From: Rhodospirillaceae bacterium | Lineage (GTDB): Bacteria > Pseudomonadota > Alphaproteobacteria > DSM-16000 > Inquilinaceae | DNA length: 62,091 nt | Assembly (NCBI GenBank): GCA_020638595.1 | Contig: JACKIG010000021.1 | Coordinates: 1 to 62,091 of the forward strand | Reading direction: 5' to 3' | Shown: positions 1-8,054 of the stretch, piece after piece | Layout: the number at the start of each line of letters is the position of its first letter | Numbering within the stretch: position 1 is the first letter of the stretch | Made by a program: the position numbers and the translations under genes | Notes under the pieces: generated by a model | The model's input: the letters and a program-made list of their open reading frames with translations, nothing else | Told to the model about the DNA's origin: nothing | The model's database searches: none

Positions 1-1
1 C

Positions 2-565
2 CACTGGCTCTTGGAGAATGCGCTGCCGGCGGAGGACTGCGACGCCATCGCGGCCCTGCCCTTCGCCCCGCCGGACGGGGCCGTCTTCAACGGCAAGCGC
101 GAGACCAACAACGCCACCCGGGTCTATTTCACGCCGGAGAACCAGGCGCGCTTCCCGGTCTGCCGCCGGGTGGTCCAGGCCTTCCAGGCGCCGGAAGTGC
201 TGCGCGCCATCGAAGCCGCCACCGGTGCCGATCTCTCGGCAAGCCATCTTCGGATCGAATACTGCCAGGACGTCGACGGCTTCTGGCTGGAGCCGCACAC
301 CGACATCGCCGTGAAGACCTTCACGATGCTGGTCTATCTGTCCGACGACCCCGGCCTTGCCGGCGCCGGCACCGACATCTACGAAGGCCCGCCGGATTTC
401 AAATACGTAGGATCGGCGCCATACGGAAAGAACAAGGGCGTCATCTTCATCCCCGCCGACAACACCTGGCACGGCGCCGGCCACAACCCCTTCAAGGGCC
501 TGCGCAAGTCGATCATCATCAACTACGTGACGTCGGACTGGCGGGATAAGTGGGAGCTGGCGTGA
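2..565 (+). CDS. 2-oxoglutarate/Fe(II) oxygenase-like protein (5' truncated by window)
   Basis: The reading frame is open from base 2, so the gene starts before the window; the TTG at 11 is only the first possible in-window start. The visible 187 or so residues carry the pattern of a prolyl-hydroxylase-like dioxygenase: an HxD pair in EPHTDIAV, a distal His in NTWHGAGHNP and an Arg in GLRKSIII that would bind the 2-oxoglutarate carboxylate. These residues together form the His-Asp-His iron facial triad plus co-substrate anchor of the family. The substrate cannot be told from the sequence; relatives act on proteins, lipids or glycan precursors. It stands alone, followed by about 140 bp with no gene before the antisense higA. 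The family call is good, the function unknown. Confidence 0.7.
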   Translation, partial: HWLLENALPAEDCDAIAALPFAPPDGAVFNGKRETNNATRVYFTPENQARFPVCRRVVQAFQAPEVLRAIEAATGADLSASHLRIEYCQDVDGFWLEPHTDIAVKTFTMLVYLSDDPGLAGAGTDIYEGPPDFKYVGSAPYGKNKGVIFIPADNTWHGAGHNPFKGLRKSIIINYVTSDWRDKWELA

Positions 566-704
566 GGGGCGGACGTCGACCCTCGCTGAAGCCGATGCGG
601 AAGTCCGGTTCCGCGCCCGCGGCGACTCGCAGGTAAACCGCCCCGGGTTTGCCGGAGGCTTGGTTGTTAGGGTCCTACGCCGCCAACACGTGCGTTGACC
701 TGCC

Positions 705-1013
705 TCAGGCCGTTTCGTACCGCCTCACCTCGATCTCACCCGCCCTCTGGCACATCGCGTGCACATCGTACCAGGCCTGCATATGCAGCAGCGTGTCCAT
801 GGAGACCCCGAACGCCTTTTCGATGCGTAGCGCCATCTCGGGCGAGAGAGCAGCCTTCTCGTTGACCAGATCGGAAACCGTGGCGCGGCGCACGCCGAGG
901 ATCTCGGCGGCCTTCGTGATGGGAAGACCGAGTTCCTCCATGATCTCGTCGCGAATGAAGGCCCCCGGATGCGGTGGCCGCATGCCGACCTTGGTGGTCG
1001 GTTCGCTGGTCAA
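705..1013 (-). CDS. higA: HigA-family antitoxin (XRE helix-turn-helix)
   Basis: The protein is a HigA-type antidote: after the family's RPPHPGAFIRDEI opening comes an HTH (ITKAAEILGVRRATVSDLV) and the usual tail with AWYDVHAMCQRAGEIEVRRY. Family members bind their own operator and neutralise a HigB ribonuclease. I chose the TTG at 1013 because it overlaps the stop of the higB remnant (sequence CATTGA), the standard coupling in higBA operons, and because the TTKVG stretch before the ATG at 983 is typical of the family; from 983 the protein would be 92 residues instead of 102. The antitoxin looks intact although its toxin is broken (see the next entry), so it may persist as an orphan regulator. 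Confidence 0.85.
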   Translation of the reverse strand: MTSEPTTKVGMRPPHPGAFIRDEIMEELGLPITKAAEILGVRRATVSDLVNEKAALSPEMALRIEKAFGVSMDTLLHMQAWYDVHAMCQRAGEIEVRRYETA

Positions 1014-1103
1014 TGGTAGTCCTCCAGATCGAGGTCGCAGATCTCGCCCCTTTCGAGGTCGAAGGTCGCCGGTCAGTTGGTGGATCCGCCAGCCCGGTGG
1101 CCC
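1010..1103 (-). pseudogene. higB toxin remnant with internal deletion
   Basis: Directly upstream of higA on the same strand, two pieces of a HigB/RelE-fold ribonuclease can be read in two different frames. PPGWRIHQLTGDL matches the middle of HigB, where the family reads PGWRLHPLKGDL. TFDLERGEICDLDLEDYH and a stop match the family C-terminus, which ends in DVDLEDYH. The two pieces share the bases GCGACCTTCGACC at their junction, and the roughly 20 residues that normally lie between them (the WSV..NWR segment with catalytic residues) are missing. Nothing convincing of the N-terminal half is left upstream. The toxin is therefore inactive; this reading rests on remembered family sequences and not on an alignment. 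Confidence 0.65.
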
Positions 1104-1212
1104 GCTGACAAGGCCCGGGCAGCGGTTATGGTAATTGAGTATTGTGTCCCCCAATTCTCCACCCGCCATCCTGCGCCGGCAGCCCCCCATCCGGCGCAGG
1201 ACGGCCGTCCGA

Positions 1213-1500
1213 CTATTGCTCAAGCGACGCGCACTCCGGTGTCTCCAGCACCATCGCAACTTCGGACGAAGCCGGCTGCGACACCGCCGCCGACAGCTCA
1301 AGCCGGGGCAGTTCGGTGTCCGGGGCATGGCACATGCCGATGGCCGACCAATAGCCGGCGATGGTGCATTCCTGCAGCCACCCTTCGGAGCAGATGACGT
1401 AGCCCACCGGGTACGAATTGCCCAGGTAGTTGCAGTCGGCCAGGGCCGGCCCGCCGGCGAGCAGGCCGGTGGCGATGATCATTGCCTTCAGTCCGCGCAT
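1213..1500 (-). CDS. small secreted cysteine-containing protein, unknown function
   Basis: A 95-residue protein with a clear signal peptide: MRGLKAM, a hydrophobic stretch IIATGLLAGGP and an ALA cleavage site before DCNYLG. The mature part of about 74 residues has five cysteines (positions 23, 37, 45, 57 and 90), enough for disulphides in the periplasm. The start is supported by AAGGAGA upstream of the ATG at 1500. I recognise no family. About 300 bp without a gene follow up to the ABC operon at 1799; that stretch holds a TTGACA at 1723-1728 but no good -10, and I see nothing else in it. Confidence 0.6.
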   Translation of the reverse strand: MRGLKAMIIATGLLAGGPALADCNYLGNSYPVGYVICSEGWLQECTIAGYWSAIGMCHAPDTELPRLELSAAVSQPASSEVAMVLETPECASLEQ

Positions 1501-1798
1501 GATCCGATCTCCTTGGGTCACGGGTGTCGGCAGGCCGGCCCGCGTGCGGGCAGTGCGGCGCCGTTCGATGGCCCGGATGATGGCCGAGACCGCGCCGGGG
1601 CGGGACTTGTCAGGACTGTTCAAACATGGCCGCGGCATCGTCATCCGCCGGCATTGACTGGGGTCCCCCCGACGGGATTGCCCCGCAAGACCGGCCCCAG
1701 GGCAGTGCCCGCCCATTCGTGCTTGACACCGGGCCGGCAGCTTCGCTGGACTGCCGCACTGCAACGTAGATGCGTCGCCCCCGAAACAGGTCCGGCCT

Positions 1799-2950
1799 TT
1801 GCCTTCCAACACATTGAGCAATCCGCAGCCGATCCGTGTGGCAGGGCCGGAGCCGACGAAACCCATGGTGCGCCTCGACGGCGTGACCAAGCGGTTCGGG
1901 GACGTCGCGGCCGCCGAGGACGTCAGCTTCGAGCTTGGGCAAGGCGAATTCCTGACCATCCTCGGCCCCAGCGGGTCGGGCAAGACGACCGTGCTGCGGA
2001 TGATCGCCGGGTTCATGGAACCGACGGCCGGCACCATCCTCTTGGGCGGGCGGCCGGTGGGGGCGCTGCCGCCGCATCGGCGGTCGATCGGCATGGTGTT
2101 CCAGCGGCTGGCCCTGTTCCCGCACATGACGGCGGCGGGGAATATCGCCTATCCCTTGCGCATGCGCGGATTTCCGCGCGACGAGATCCCGGCGCGGGTG
2201 GAGCGATACCTGGGGCTGGTGCAGCTGGCGGGCCTGGGCGACCGGCGCATCCACGAGCTGTCGGGCGGCCAGCAGCAGCGCGTCGCCATCGCCCGGGCGT
2301 TGAGCTTCGAACCGGACCTGTTGCTGCTGGACGAACCGCTGGCGTCGCTGGACCGCAAGCTGCGCGAGGACATGCAGCTGGAATTCCGGCGCATCCAGCA
2401 GGAACTCGGCGTCGCCACCATCAACGTCACCCACGACCAGCGCGAAGCCCTGGTGATGTCCGATCGCGTCATCGTCATGGACGGTGGGCGCATCCAGCAG
2501 GCGGCGGCCCCGGAAACCGCCTATCGCCTGCCGGCCAACCGCTTCGTCGCCGGCTTCATCGGCGTCACCAATTTCCTGCCCTGCGCCGTGCGCCGCAGCG
2601 CCGACGGCGAGGCCGAGGTGGCGATCGGCGACACCGTCTGCGCCGGCCGCTGTGCGGCGCCCCTGCCCGCCGGCGCGCCCGCCGAAGCGGCGCTGAGGGC
2701 CGAGCAGGTGCTGCTCGGCGAGGCTGGCCAGCCGATCGCGCATGCGGATATGGTGGTGCCGGCGACTGTGACCGAGGTGATCTTCGAAGGGGATCGGGTC
2801 GTCTACGCGGTGCACGCCGCCGGTCTTGGCGGGGCGCTGTTGCGGATCTTCGACCACGACCCCCTGCACCACAAGACAAGACGGATCGGGGAGGATGTCG
2901 CCATCGGCTGGAAGCGGCGGGACCTGATGGTCTTCCCCCGCGACACCTGA
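1799..2950 (+). CDS. ABC transporter ATPase, PotA-like (polyamine/opine-type importer)
   Basis: This is the ATP-hydrolysing subunit of an importer of the spermidine/putrescine class. It has Walker A GPSGSGKTT (about residues 56-64), signature LSGGQQQRVAIARAL, Walker B LLLLDEPLASLD and the switch His in NVTHDQ. The C-terminal third reads as a TOBE domain, as in PotA (383 residues, normal length). The start is uncertain: TTG at 1799 gives the listed protein, while ATG at 1865 (MVRLDGVTKRFG) would trim 22 residues and is also plausible, since neither has a strong ribosome-binding site. It opens a five-gene unit: ATPase, binding protein, two permeases, histidinol-dehydrogenase-like enzyme. The real substrate is unknown. 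Confidence 0.9.
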   Translation: MPSNTLSNPQPIRVAGPEPTKPMVRLDGVTKRFGDVAAAEDVSFELGQGEFLTILGPSGSGKTTVLRMIAGFMEPTAGTILLGGRPVGALPPHRRSIGMVFQRLALFPHMTAAGNIAYPLRMRGFPRDEIPARVERYLGLVQLAGLGDRRIHELSGGQQQRVAIARALSFEPDLLLLDEPLASLDRKLREDMQLEFRRIQQELGVATINVTHDQREALVMSDRVIVMDGGRIQQAAAPETAYRLPANRFVAGFIGVTNFLPCAVRRSADGEAEVAIGDTVCAGRCAAPLPAGAPAEAALRAEQVLLGEAGQPIAHADMVVPATVTEVIFEGDRVVYAVHAAGLGGALLRIFDHDPLHHKTRRIGEDVAIGWKRRDLMVFPRDT

Positions 2951-2989
2951 CCTTGGTTGTTTCGCATCAGAAACGGGAGGCTTGAGGAC

Positions 2990-4120
2990 ATGACGAAGAC
3001 GACGCTTACCGGCACCCGCCGGTTCCTTCTGCCGCGCCGGCGCCTGCTGGCCGGCGCCGGGGCGCTGGGCGCGTCCGCCACCATCGGCGGCTCGGCCCTG
3101 TTGTCGCGGCTGGCGCGCGCGCAGGATGTGGAGAAGCCCGAAGAGATCATCGTCCGCGCCTGGGGCGGTGTGTGGGTGGAAAGCCTGGATGCCGGCGTAT
3201 CGCAGCCCTTCACGGCGGCGACCGGCATCGCCGTGCGCCACGACCTGACGGAGGACAACGAGATCCGCCCGCGCATCTGGTCGGCGGTCGACCAGGGCCG
3301 GGTGCCGCCGATCCACGTCAACTGGGACACCACGACCAACGCGACCAAGTCGGCCCTGCGCGGGGTGACGGAAGACCTGAGCGATCTTGCGAACCTGGAG
3401 GGCCTGCTGCCGGCCGCCCAGCCGGCCGGCTTCGACAGCTATCCCATCGTCAACACCTACAGCTATGTCTACGTGCTGGCGTACCGCGAGGAGGCATTCC
3501 CCGAGGGGCCGCCGACCAGCTGGAACGTCATGCTGGAGGAGCGGTTCAAGGGCCGTGTCGCGCTCTATGACGACGGCATCGGTTTCCATCCGGTGGCGGT
3601 GATCCTGGGCGGCGGCACCATCGACGATATCCCCGACAACATGGAACCGGGATGGGACTGGCTGCGCCGGCTGAAGGCGCAGGAGCCGCTGCTGGGCGAG
3701 GATCCCGACTTCACGACGTGGTTCCAGAACGGCGAGATCGACGTTGCCTGCACCATCATCTCCAACGCCCGCGAGGCGAAGATGAACGGCATCCCCGTCG
3801 CTTGGACGGTGCCGCAGGAAGGGGCGAAGGTCGACACCGACGGGCTGTGGATCCCCAAGGGCCTGCCGGAGAACGAGCTGTACTGGGCCAAGGAATACGT
3901 CAACTTCGCCCTGTCGCCGGCGGCGATGGAGACGTGGTGCAACGGCCTCGGCCTGCCGCCGACCCGCCCCGGCCTGACCCCGCCGGAGGACCTGGCCGGC
4001 GATCCGGCCTATCCGACGACGCAGGAGGATTTCGCCCGCCTGATCAGCGTGCCCACACCGGTGCTGGTCGAGCACGAGGCCGACTGGTTCGCCAAGTTCA
4101 ACGAGATCATGCAGGGCTGA
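2990..4120 (+). CDS. periplasmic substrate-binding protein, PotD-like
   Basis: A 376-residue extracellular solute-binding protein of the polyamine/iron class. The N-terminus has an Arg-rich stretch with a hydrophobic core (RRRLLAGAGALGASATIGG) ending in ARAQD, which suggests Tat-type export, although the consensus is imperfect. The fold is indicated by the mature start IIVRAWGGVWVESLDAG and the inner YSYVYVLAYREEAF. GGGAGG about 9 bases upstream supports the ATG at 2990; an in-frame start at 2957 would only add 11 residues. It delivers substrate to the permeases at 4323 and 5267. A large inverted repeat follows it, a position where such hairpins often stabilise the binding-protein part of the message. 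Confidence 0.88.
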   Translation: MTKTTLTGTRRFLLPRRRLLAGAGALGASATIGGSALLSRLARAQDVEKPEEIIVRAWGGVWVESLDAGVSQPFTAATGIAVRHDLTEDNEIRPRIWSAVDQGRVPPIHVNWDTTTNATKSALRGVTEDLSDLANLEGLLPAAQPAGFDSYPIVNTYSYVYVLAYREEAFPEGPPTSWNVMLEERFKGRVALYDDGIGFHPVAVILGGGTIDDIPDNMEPGWDWLRRLKAQEPLLGEDPDFTTWFQNGEIDVACTIISNAREAKMNGIPVAWTVPQEGAKVDTDGLWIPKGLPENELYWAKEYVNFALSPAAMETWCNGLGLPPTRPGLTPPEDLAGDPAYPTTQEDFARLISVPTPVLVEHEADWFAKFNEIMQG

Positions 4121-4167
4121 CGGTCCGCACGCTGTCCGAGGAGGTCCTCGCCCGCACACGGCACCCT

Positions 4168-4255
4168 GGAGATCCCCGCCTGCGCGGGGATGACGGGGAA
4201 ATGGGTGGGTTTGTCCCTCAACAAACCCGTCGTCCCCGCGAAGGCGGGGACCTCC
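4168..4255. repeat. inverted pair of GTCCCCGC-type extragenic palindromic elements forming one long hairpin
   Basis: Two copies of the same 30-bp element face each other: 4168-4197 (GGAGATCCCCGCCTGCGCGG and on) and 4226-4255 (CCCGTCGTCCCCGCGAAGGC and on), differing at only a few positions. Each copy has its own internal palindrome. Between them GGGTTTGT (4207-4214) and ACAAACCC (4221-4228) pair around a six-base loop, so the whole block can fold into a single stem. Elements of this kind are scattered between genes in many alphaproteobacteria. Here it separates the binding-protein gene from the permease genes of one operon. Confidence 0.85.
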
Positions 4256-4322
4256 CGGGTACTGCGCGCGACCTTTCAACCTGCAACGTTCCACCGATGC
4301 CGATACCGTCCGGCCCACCCCG

Positions 4323-5270
4323 ATGACCACATCCGCCCGCAACCGCTCGCCGCTGCTGCGCCTGCTGTTCGCGGCGGAGGCGGTACGCGCAGCCATCTGG
4401 CCACAGCGGATGCGCCCGGCAACGGGCTGGGCCTTCCTGCTGCCGGCGGTCCTGCTGGTCGCCATCCTGGTCGCCGGCATGGCCTATATGGTCGATGCCA
4501 GCTTCCACGAGCTCGACCGTTCGACCTTCCGGCTGACGGAGGAGTACTCCCTCACCAACTACGAAACGGTGCTGGAGCGGCCGTTCTATTCGACCATCAT
4601 CATCCGCACCGTGCTGGCGGCGGTGATCGTCACCGCCATCACCCTGGTGCTGGCCTTCCCCTACGCCTACGCCATGGTGCGCACCAAGCGGGCCGCCACC
4701 CGCAAGCTGCTGCTGATCGGCCTGTTCCTGCCGTTCTTCATCGGCCAGGTGGTGCGCGCCTATGGCTGGCTGATCGTGCTGGGCCAGGAAGGGCTGCTGA
4801 ACTCCACCCTCACCTGGATGGGCCTCGGCACCGTCAAGCTGATCTACACCTATCCCGGCGTGCTGATCGGGCTGGTGCAGTACATGCTGCCGTTTGCCGT
4901 GCTGATGCTCGCCCCGGCGGTGACCGCGGTGCCGGAGGAGGTGGAGCTGGCCTCCGACAGCCTCGGCGCCGGCTGGTTCGCCACCCTCTGGCACGTGCTG
5001 CTGCCGATGACCAAGCCCGGGCTGGTCGCCGCCGGCGTCGTCGTCTTCACGCTGACCATCACCGACTACGCCATGCCGGAGATCATGGGCGGCGGCACCA
5101 GCGACTTCATCGCCTCGGCCATCTACGACGGCTATTTCTCCACCGACGAACAGGGGCTGAGTTCGGCGCTGGCCGTGCTGCTGGTGCTGGGGGCGACCAC
5201 CGTCGTCGGCGTGGTCTTCGCCCTGGTCGGCGTCGGCACGCTGGGCTATTCGGCAAGGCGGTTGCGATGA
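4323..5270 (+). CDS. ABC transporter permease, PotB-like
   Basis: A 315-residue inner-membrane permease of the PotB class with about six membrane segments, the first around WAFLLPAVLLVAILVAGMAY. The cytoplasmic EAA loop that contacts the ATPase is visible as EEVELASDSLGAGWFATLWH, followed by the usual LP. Its stop overlaps the start of the next permease (ATGA at 5267-5270), so the two are translationally coupled. It is separated from the binding-protein gene by the hairpin at 4168-4255 and no new promoter is evident. Confidence 0.9.
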   Translation: MTTSARNRSPLLRLLFAAEAVRAAIWPQRMRPATGWAFLLPAVLLVAILVAGMAYMVDASFHELDRSTFRLTEEYSLTNYETVLERPFYSTIIIRTVLAAVIVTAITLVLAFPYAYAMVRTKRAATRKLLLIGLFLPFFIGQVVRAYGWLIVLGQEGLLNSTLTWMGLGTVKLIYTYPGVLIGLVQYMLPFAVLMLAPAVTAVPEEVELASDSLGAGWFATLWHVLLPMTKPGLVAAGVVVFTLTITDYAMPEIMGGGTSDFIASAIYDGYFSTDEQGLSSALAVLLVLGATTVVGVVFALVGVGTLGYSARRLR

Positions 5271-6067
5271 AGGCGCCGCAGGCCAAGACCGTGGTGATCT
5301 GGACCGTCGTCTGGTTCAACCTGATCTTCCTGGCGCTGCCGACGGTGATCGTCATCGTCGCCTCGTTCACCGCCGGCAACATCATCCAGTTCCCGCCGGA
5401 GGGGCTGTCGCTGCGCTGGTACGCCTCGCTGGTGGAAACCGACAGCTACAGCGACGCCTTCCTGCGCAGCCTCTATGTCGCGGCGATCTGCACCCTCATC
5501 AGCCTGCCCATCGGCACGCTGGCGGCGATCGCGCTCGCCCGCTATCGCCTGCGCATGGCGACGGCGATCCAGCTCTATCTGCTGCTGCCGTTCACCATTC
5601 CGCTGATCGTCTCGGGCCTTGGCATGATGCTGGTGTTCGGGCAGATCCGCATTCTCGGCCAGCTGTGGCCGGTGGGCATCGCCACCTGCGTCATCAACAT
5701 CCCGTTCATGATCTGGGCGGTGGCCTCGGCCGTGAACAGCCTGGATGTCGACCTGGAGAATGCCGCCGCCAATTGCGGCGCGCCGCCGTTGCTGACCTTC
5801 CTGACCGTGACGATGCCGGCGGTGATGCCGGGAGTGATCACCGGCGGCCTGTTGATGTTCATCCTGGCGTTCAACGAGTTCATCGTCAGCCTGATGCTGG
5901 TGGACGCCCGCATCGTCACGCTGCCGGTTCTGGTCTACAACTCCATCCGCTCCGTCATCACGCCGGACCTGGCCGCCATCGCCGTCGTCTATATCGTCGT
6001 GGCGCTGGCGACCATCTGGGTGCTGGACCGGCTGGTGGGGCTGGAGATCTTCCTGAAGTCGAAATAG
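5267..6067 (+). CDS. ABC transporter permease, PotC-like
   Basis: The second permease, 266 residues, PotC-like, with membrane segments from TVVIWTVVWFNLIFLALPTV onward and an EAA-type loop at DLENAAANCGAPPLLTFLTV. It would form a heterodimer with the 4323 product. Four bases overlap with the upstream permease. About 37 bp later the histidinol-dehydrogenase paralogue starts with its own ribosome-binding site, so the enzyme is probably part of the same transcript and acts on the imported compound. Confidence 0.9.
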   Translation: MKAPQAKTVVIWTVVWFNLIFLALPTVIVIVASFTAGNIIQFPPEGLSLRWYASLVETDSYSDAFLRSLYVAAICTLISLPIGTLAAIALARYRLRMATAIQLYLLLPFTIPLIVSGLGMMLVFGQIRILGQLWPVGIATCVINIPFMIWAVASAVNSLDVDLENAAANCGAPPLLTFLTVTMPAVMPGVITGGLLMFILAFNEFIVSLMLVDARIVTLPVLVYNSIRSVITPDLAAIAVVYIVVALATIWVLDRLVGLEIFLKSK

Positions 6068-6104
6068 CTGTCGAAGTAGCCGCCGAGTCCCGAGGAGAGT
6101 CCCG

Positions 6105-7430
6105 ATGCCGACCCCCGTTCGCCTGCACCGCCTGGCCGAGCTGTCCGCCGAAGAGACCGCCGCCCTGATGGTGCGCGAGGAAGCCTCGCTCGACCGCTAT
6201 ATCGAGCCGGCGCGCGCCATCGTCGAGGCGGTGCGGGTCGAGGGCGACGCGGCCCTTGCCCGCTTCGCCAACGAGTTCGACAAGTCCGCGGTGACGCCGG
6301 AGACGATCAAGGCCGGCGAGGACGAGTTCGAGCATGCCTTCGCCACCATCGAGCCGGACGTCAAGGCGGGCATCGAGTTCGCCGTTGCCAATATCCGCGA
6401 GTTCCACACCCGCCAGATGCCGGAACCGATGTGGATGCACGAGGTCCGCCCCGGCGCCTTCGCGGGTGAGCGCTGGCGGCCGATCCCGTCGGTCGCCCTG
6501 TACGTGCCGCGCGGCAAGGGCTGCTTTCCGTCCGTGGCGATGATGACCAGCATCCCCGCCGTCGTCGCCGGCGTGCCGGAAATCGCCATCGTGACCCCGC
6601 CCGGGCCGGACGGCCGCGTGGACGCGGGCACTCTGGTGGCCGCGCGCATCGCCGGGGTGGAGAACGTCTACAAATGCGGCGGCGCCCAGGCGGTGGCGGC
6701 CGTCGCCTACGGCACCGCCACGGTGCCGCGCTGCGGCAAGCTGGTCGGCCCCGGCAGCCCCTGGGTGCTGGCCGGCAAGGCGCTGTTGTCCCACCTGATC
6801 GACCCCGGCACCCCGGCGGGGCCGTCGGAATCCATCGTGCTGGCCGACCACACCGCCAACCCGCGCCTGGCGGCGCTGGACCTGCTGATCGAGGCCGAGC
6901 ACGGGGCCGACAGCTCAGCCTTCCTCGTCACCGAAAGCGAGGCGGTGGCCGAAGCGGCGATTGCCGCCATCCCCGGCTATTGGGCGCAGATGGGCGCGCA
7001 GCGCGTGGAGTTCTCCTCCGCCGTGCTGGGCAGCACCCGCGGCGGGGTCGTGCTGGCGCCCGACTGGGACGCGGCGGTCGCCTTCACCAACACTTACGCG
7101 CCGGAACACCTGCTGATCCACAGCGCCGACCCGTTCAGCCATCTCGGCCGCATCACCGATGCCGGCGAGATCCTGTTGGGCGAACACACGCCGCTGACCC
7201 TGGCCAATTTCGTCCTCGGCCCCAACGCCGTGCTGCCGACCGGCGGCCACGCCCGCAACTGGTCGCCGCTGTCGGTCTACGACTTCCTGAAGGCCACCGG
7301 CATCGGCTATGTCACTGCCGAAGGCTACAAGACCCTGGCCCCCCACGCCCGCCGCCTGGCCCTCTACGAGGGTTTCGACGCCCACGCCAACGCCATCGGC
7401 CCGACGCGCGAGGCGGCGCGCCGTCCGTAA
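6105..7430 (+). CDS. histidinol dehydrogenase paralogue (catabolic alcohol dehydrogenase, HpsN-like)
   Basis: The 441-residue protein has the HisD fold markers: YKCGGAQAVAAVAYGT for NAD binding and APEHLLIHS with the Glu-His acid/base pair. It probably does not make histidine. The zinc ligands differ from biosynthetic HisD: where HisD has SQAEHD this protein has IEAEHG (Gln to Glu), and where HisD has the Asp ligand in GDYASG this has ANFVLG (Asp to Asn). GPGN is also GPGS. HisD homologues recruited to catabolism, such as the sulfopropanediol dehydrogenase HpsN, are known. Its place as the last gene of a solute-importer operon supports an oxidation of an imported alcohol or amino alcohol. AGGAGA precedes the ATG. 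The substrate is not identifiable here. Confidence 0.82.
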   Translation: MPTPVRLHRLAELSAEETAALMVREEASLDRYIEPARAIVEAVRVEGDAALARFANEFDKSAVTPETIKAGEDEFEHAFATIEPDVKAGIEFAVANIREFHTRQMPEPMWMHEVRPGAFAGERWRPIPSVALYVPRGKGCFPSVAMMTSIPAVVAGVPEIAIVTPPGPDGRVDAGTLVAARIAGVENVYKCGGAQAVAAVAYGTATVPRCGKLVGPGSPWVLAGKALLSHLIDPGTPAGPSESIVLADHTANPRLAALDLLIEAEHGADSSAFLVTESEAVAEAAIAAIPGYWAQMGAQRVEFSSAVLGSTRGGVVLAPDWDAAVAFTNTYAPEHLLIHSADPFSHLGRITDAGEILLGEHTPLTLANFVLGPNAVLPTGGHARNWSPLSVYDFLKATGIGYVTAEGYKTLAPHARRLALYEGFDAHANAIGPTREAARRP

Positions 7431-7540
7431 GCGTGGGGCAAGGCGGACATCCAAGGCGCCGGGCGACGCGCCGGGCATGGGTGCCGTCGGATCGCGCCTT
7501 GCCGCGGATCGCCTGCCACTGCCTGTCGCCGGAATGGAAT

Positions 7541-7562
7541 GCGGCGCCCCGAGGGGCGCCGC
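7541..7562. terminator. bidirectional hairpin terminator between convergent genes
   Basis: GCGGCGCCCC and GGGGCGCCGC form a perfect 10-bp stem with almost no loop. On the plus strand TTCGATGGTTCTTCTTG follows, moderately T-rich; on the minus strand ATTCCATTCC follows. It lies between the convergent histidinol-dehydrogenase-like gene and cspA and could end both messages. Confidence 0.6.
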
Positions 7563-7653
7563 TTCGATGGTTCTTCTTGTGGTGCTGTCCGGTCCCCGGG
7601 TCCGGATGGACGACGGGGACACCGATCGGGGGCTGATTGCGGCCTGGGCCGGG

Positions 7654-7863
7654 TCAGCCTTCCAGCTTCAGGTTTTCCGCCGCCGGCTTGCCGTTGCGGC
7701 CACGCTGCAGCTCGTATTCGACGCGCTGGCCCTCGGCCAGGCCCGACAGGCCAGCCCGCTCCACGGCCGAGATATGGACGAACGCGTCCTTGCCACCATC
7801 ATCCGGGCTGATGAAGCCGTAGCCCTTGACGGTGTTGAACCACTTCACGGTTCCCTTAGCCAT
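7654..7863 (-). CDS. cold shock protein, CspA family
   Basis: A 69-residue single cold-shock domain, the standard length. RNP1 is KGYGFISP and RNP2 is DAFVHIS; the nucleic-acid-binding aromatics of KWFN and GYGF are present. It acts as a single-stranded RNA/DNA-binding chaperone in the cytoplasm. The ATG at 7863 is the family start (MAKGTVKWFN). About 140 bases upstream on the minus strand is a good sigma-70-type promoter (8006-8034), which would give the long untranslated leader expected of cold-shock messages. Confidence 0.95.
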   Translation of the reverse strand: MAKGTVKWFNTVKGYGFISPDDGGKDAFVHISAVERAGLSGLAEGQRVEYELQRGRNGKPAAENLKLEG

Positions 7864-8005
7864 TCCATGCATTCCTAGTCGAACAGTTAGTGAGTCCGGC
7901 GCCACGCGCGCCGGTGGGCTCGTGGCATGAGGGTTCCGTCAGGTCTTGCCCCTCACTCTCGGGCTCGAAGCAAAAAATGTCGGGTCCGTCAGGCCTGTGG
8001 CAGGG

Positions 8006-8034
8006 CATATAGGGGCAACCCGCGGGAATTGCAA
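8006..8034 (-). promoter_or_regulatory. candidate sigma-70-type promoter of the cold shock gene
   Basis: Read on the minus strand, TTGCAA (8034-8029) and TATATG (8011-8006) are separated by exactly 17 bases. Transcription starting about 7 bases later would give a leader of roughly 135 nt before the ATG at 7863, in line with known csp leaders. This is a pattern match only. Confidence 0.5.
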
Positions 8035-8054
8035 ACAAATCCGTGTCGGCGGCC

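Noticed and set aside
1610..4480. Very long antisense open frame (956 codons) across the ABC operon, and similar ones at 11485-14256, 15941-17659, 43856-46042 and 56526-59675
   Set aside because: These are reading-frame shadows in GC-rich DNA: Arg/Gly/Ala/His-rich, no domains, and opposite to well-supported genes.
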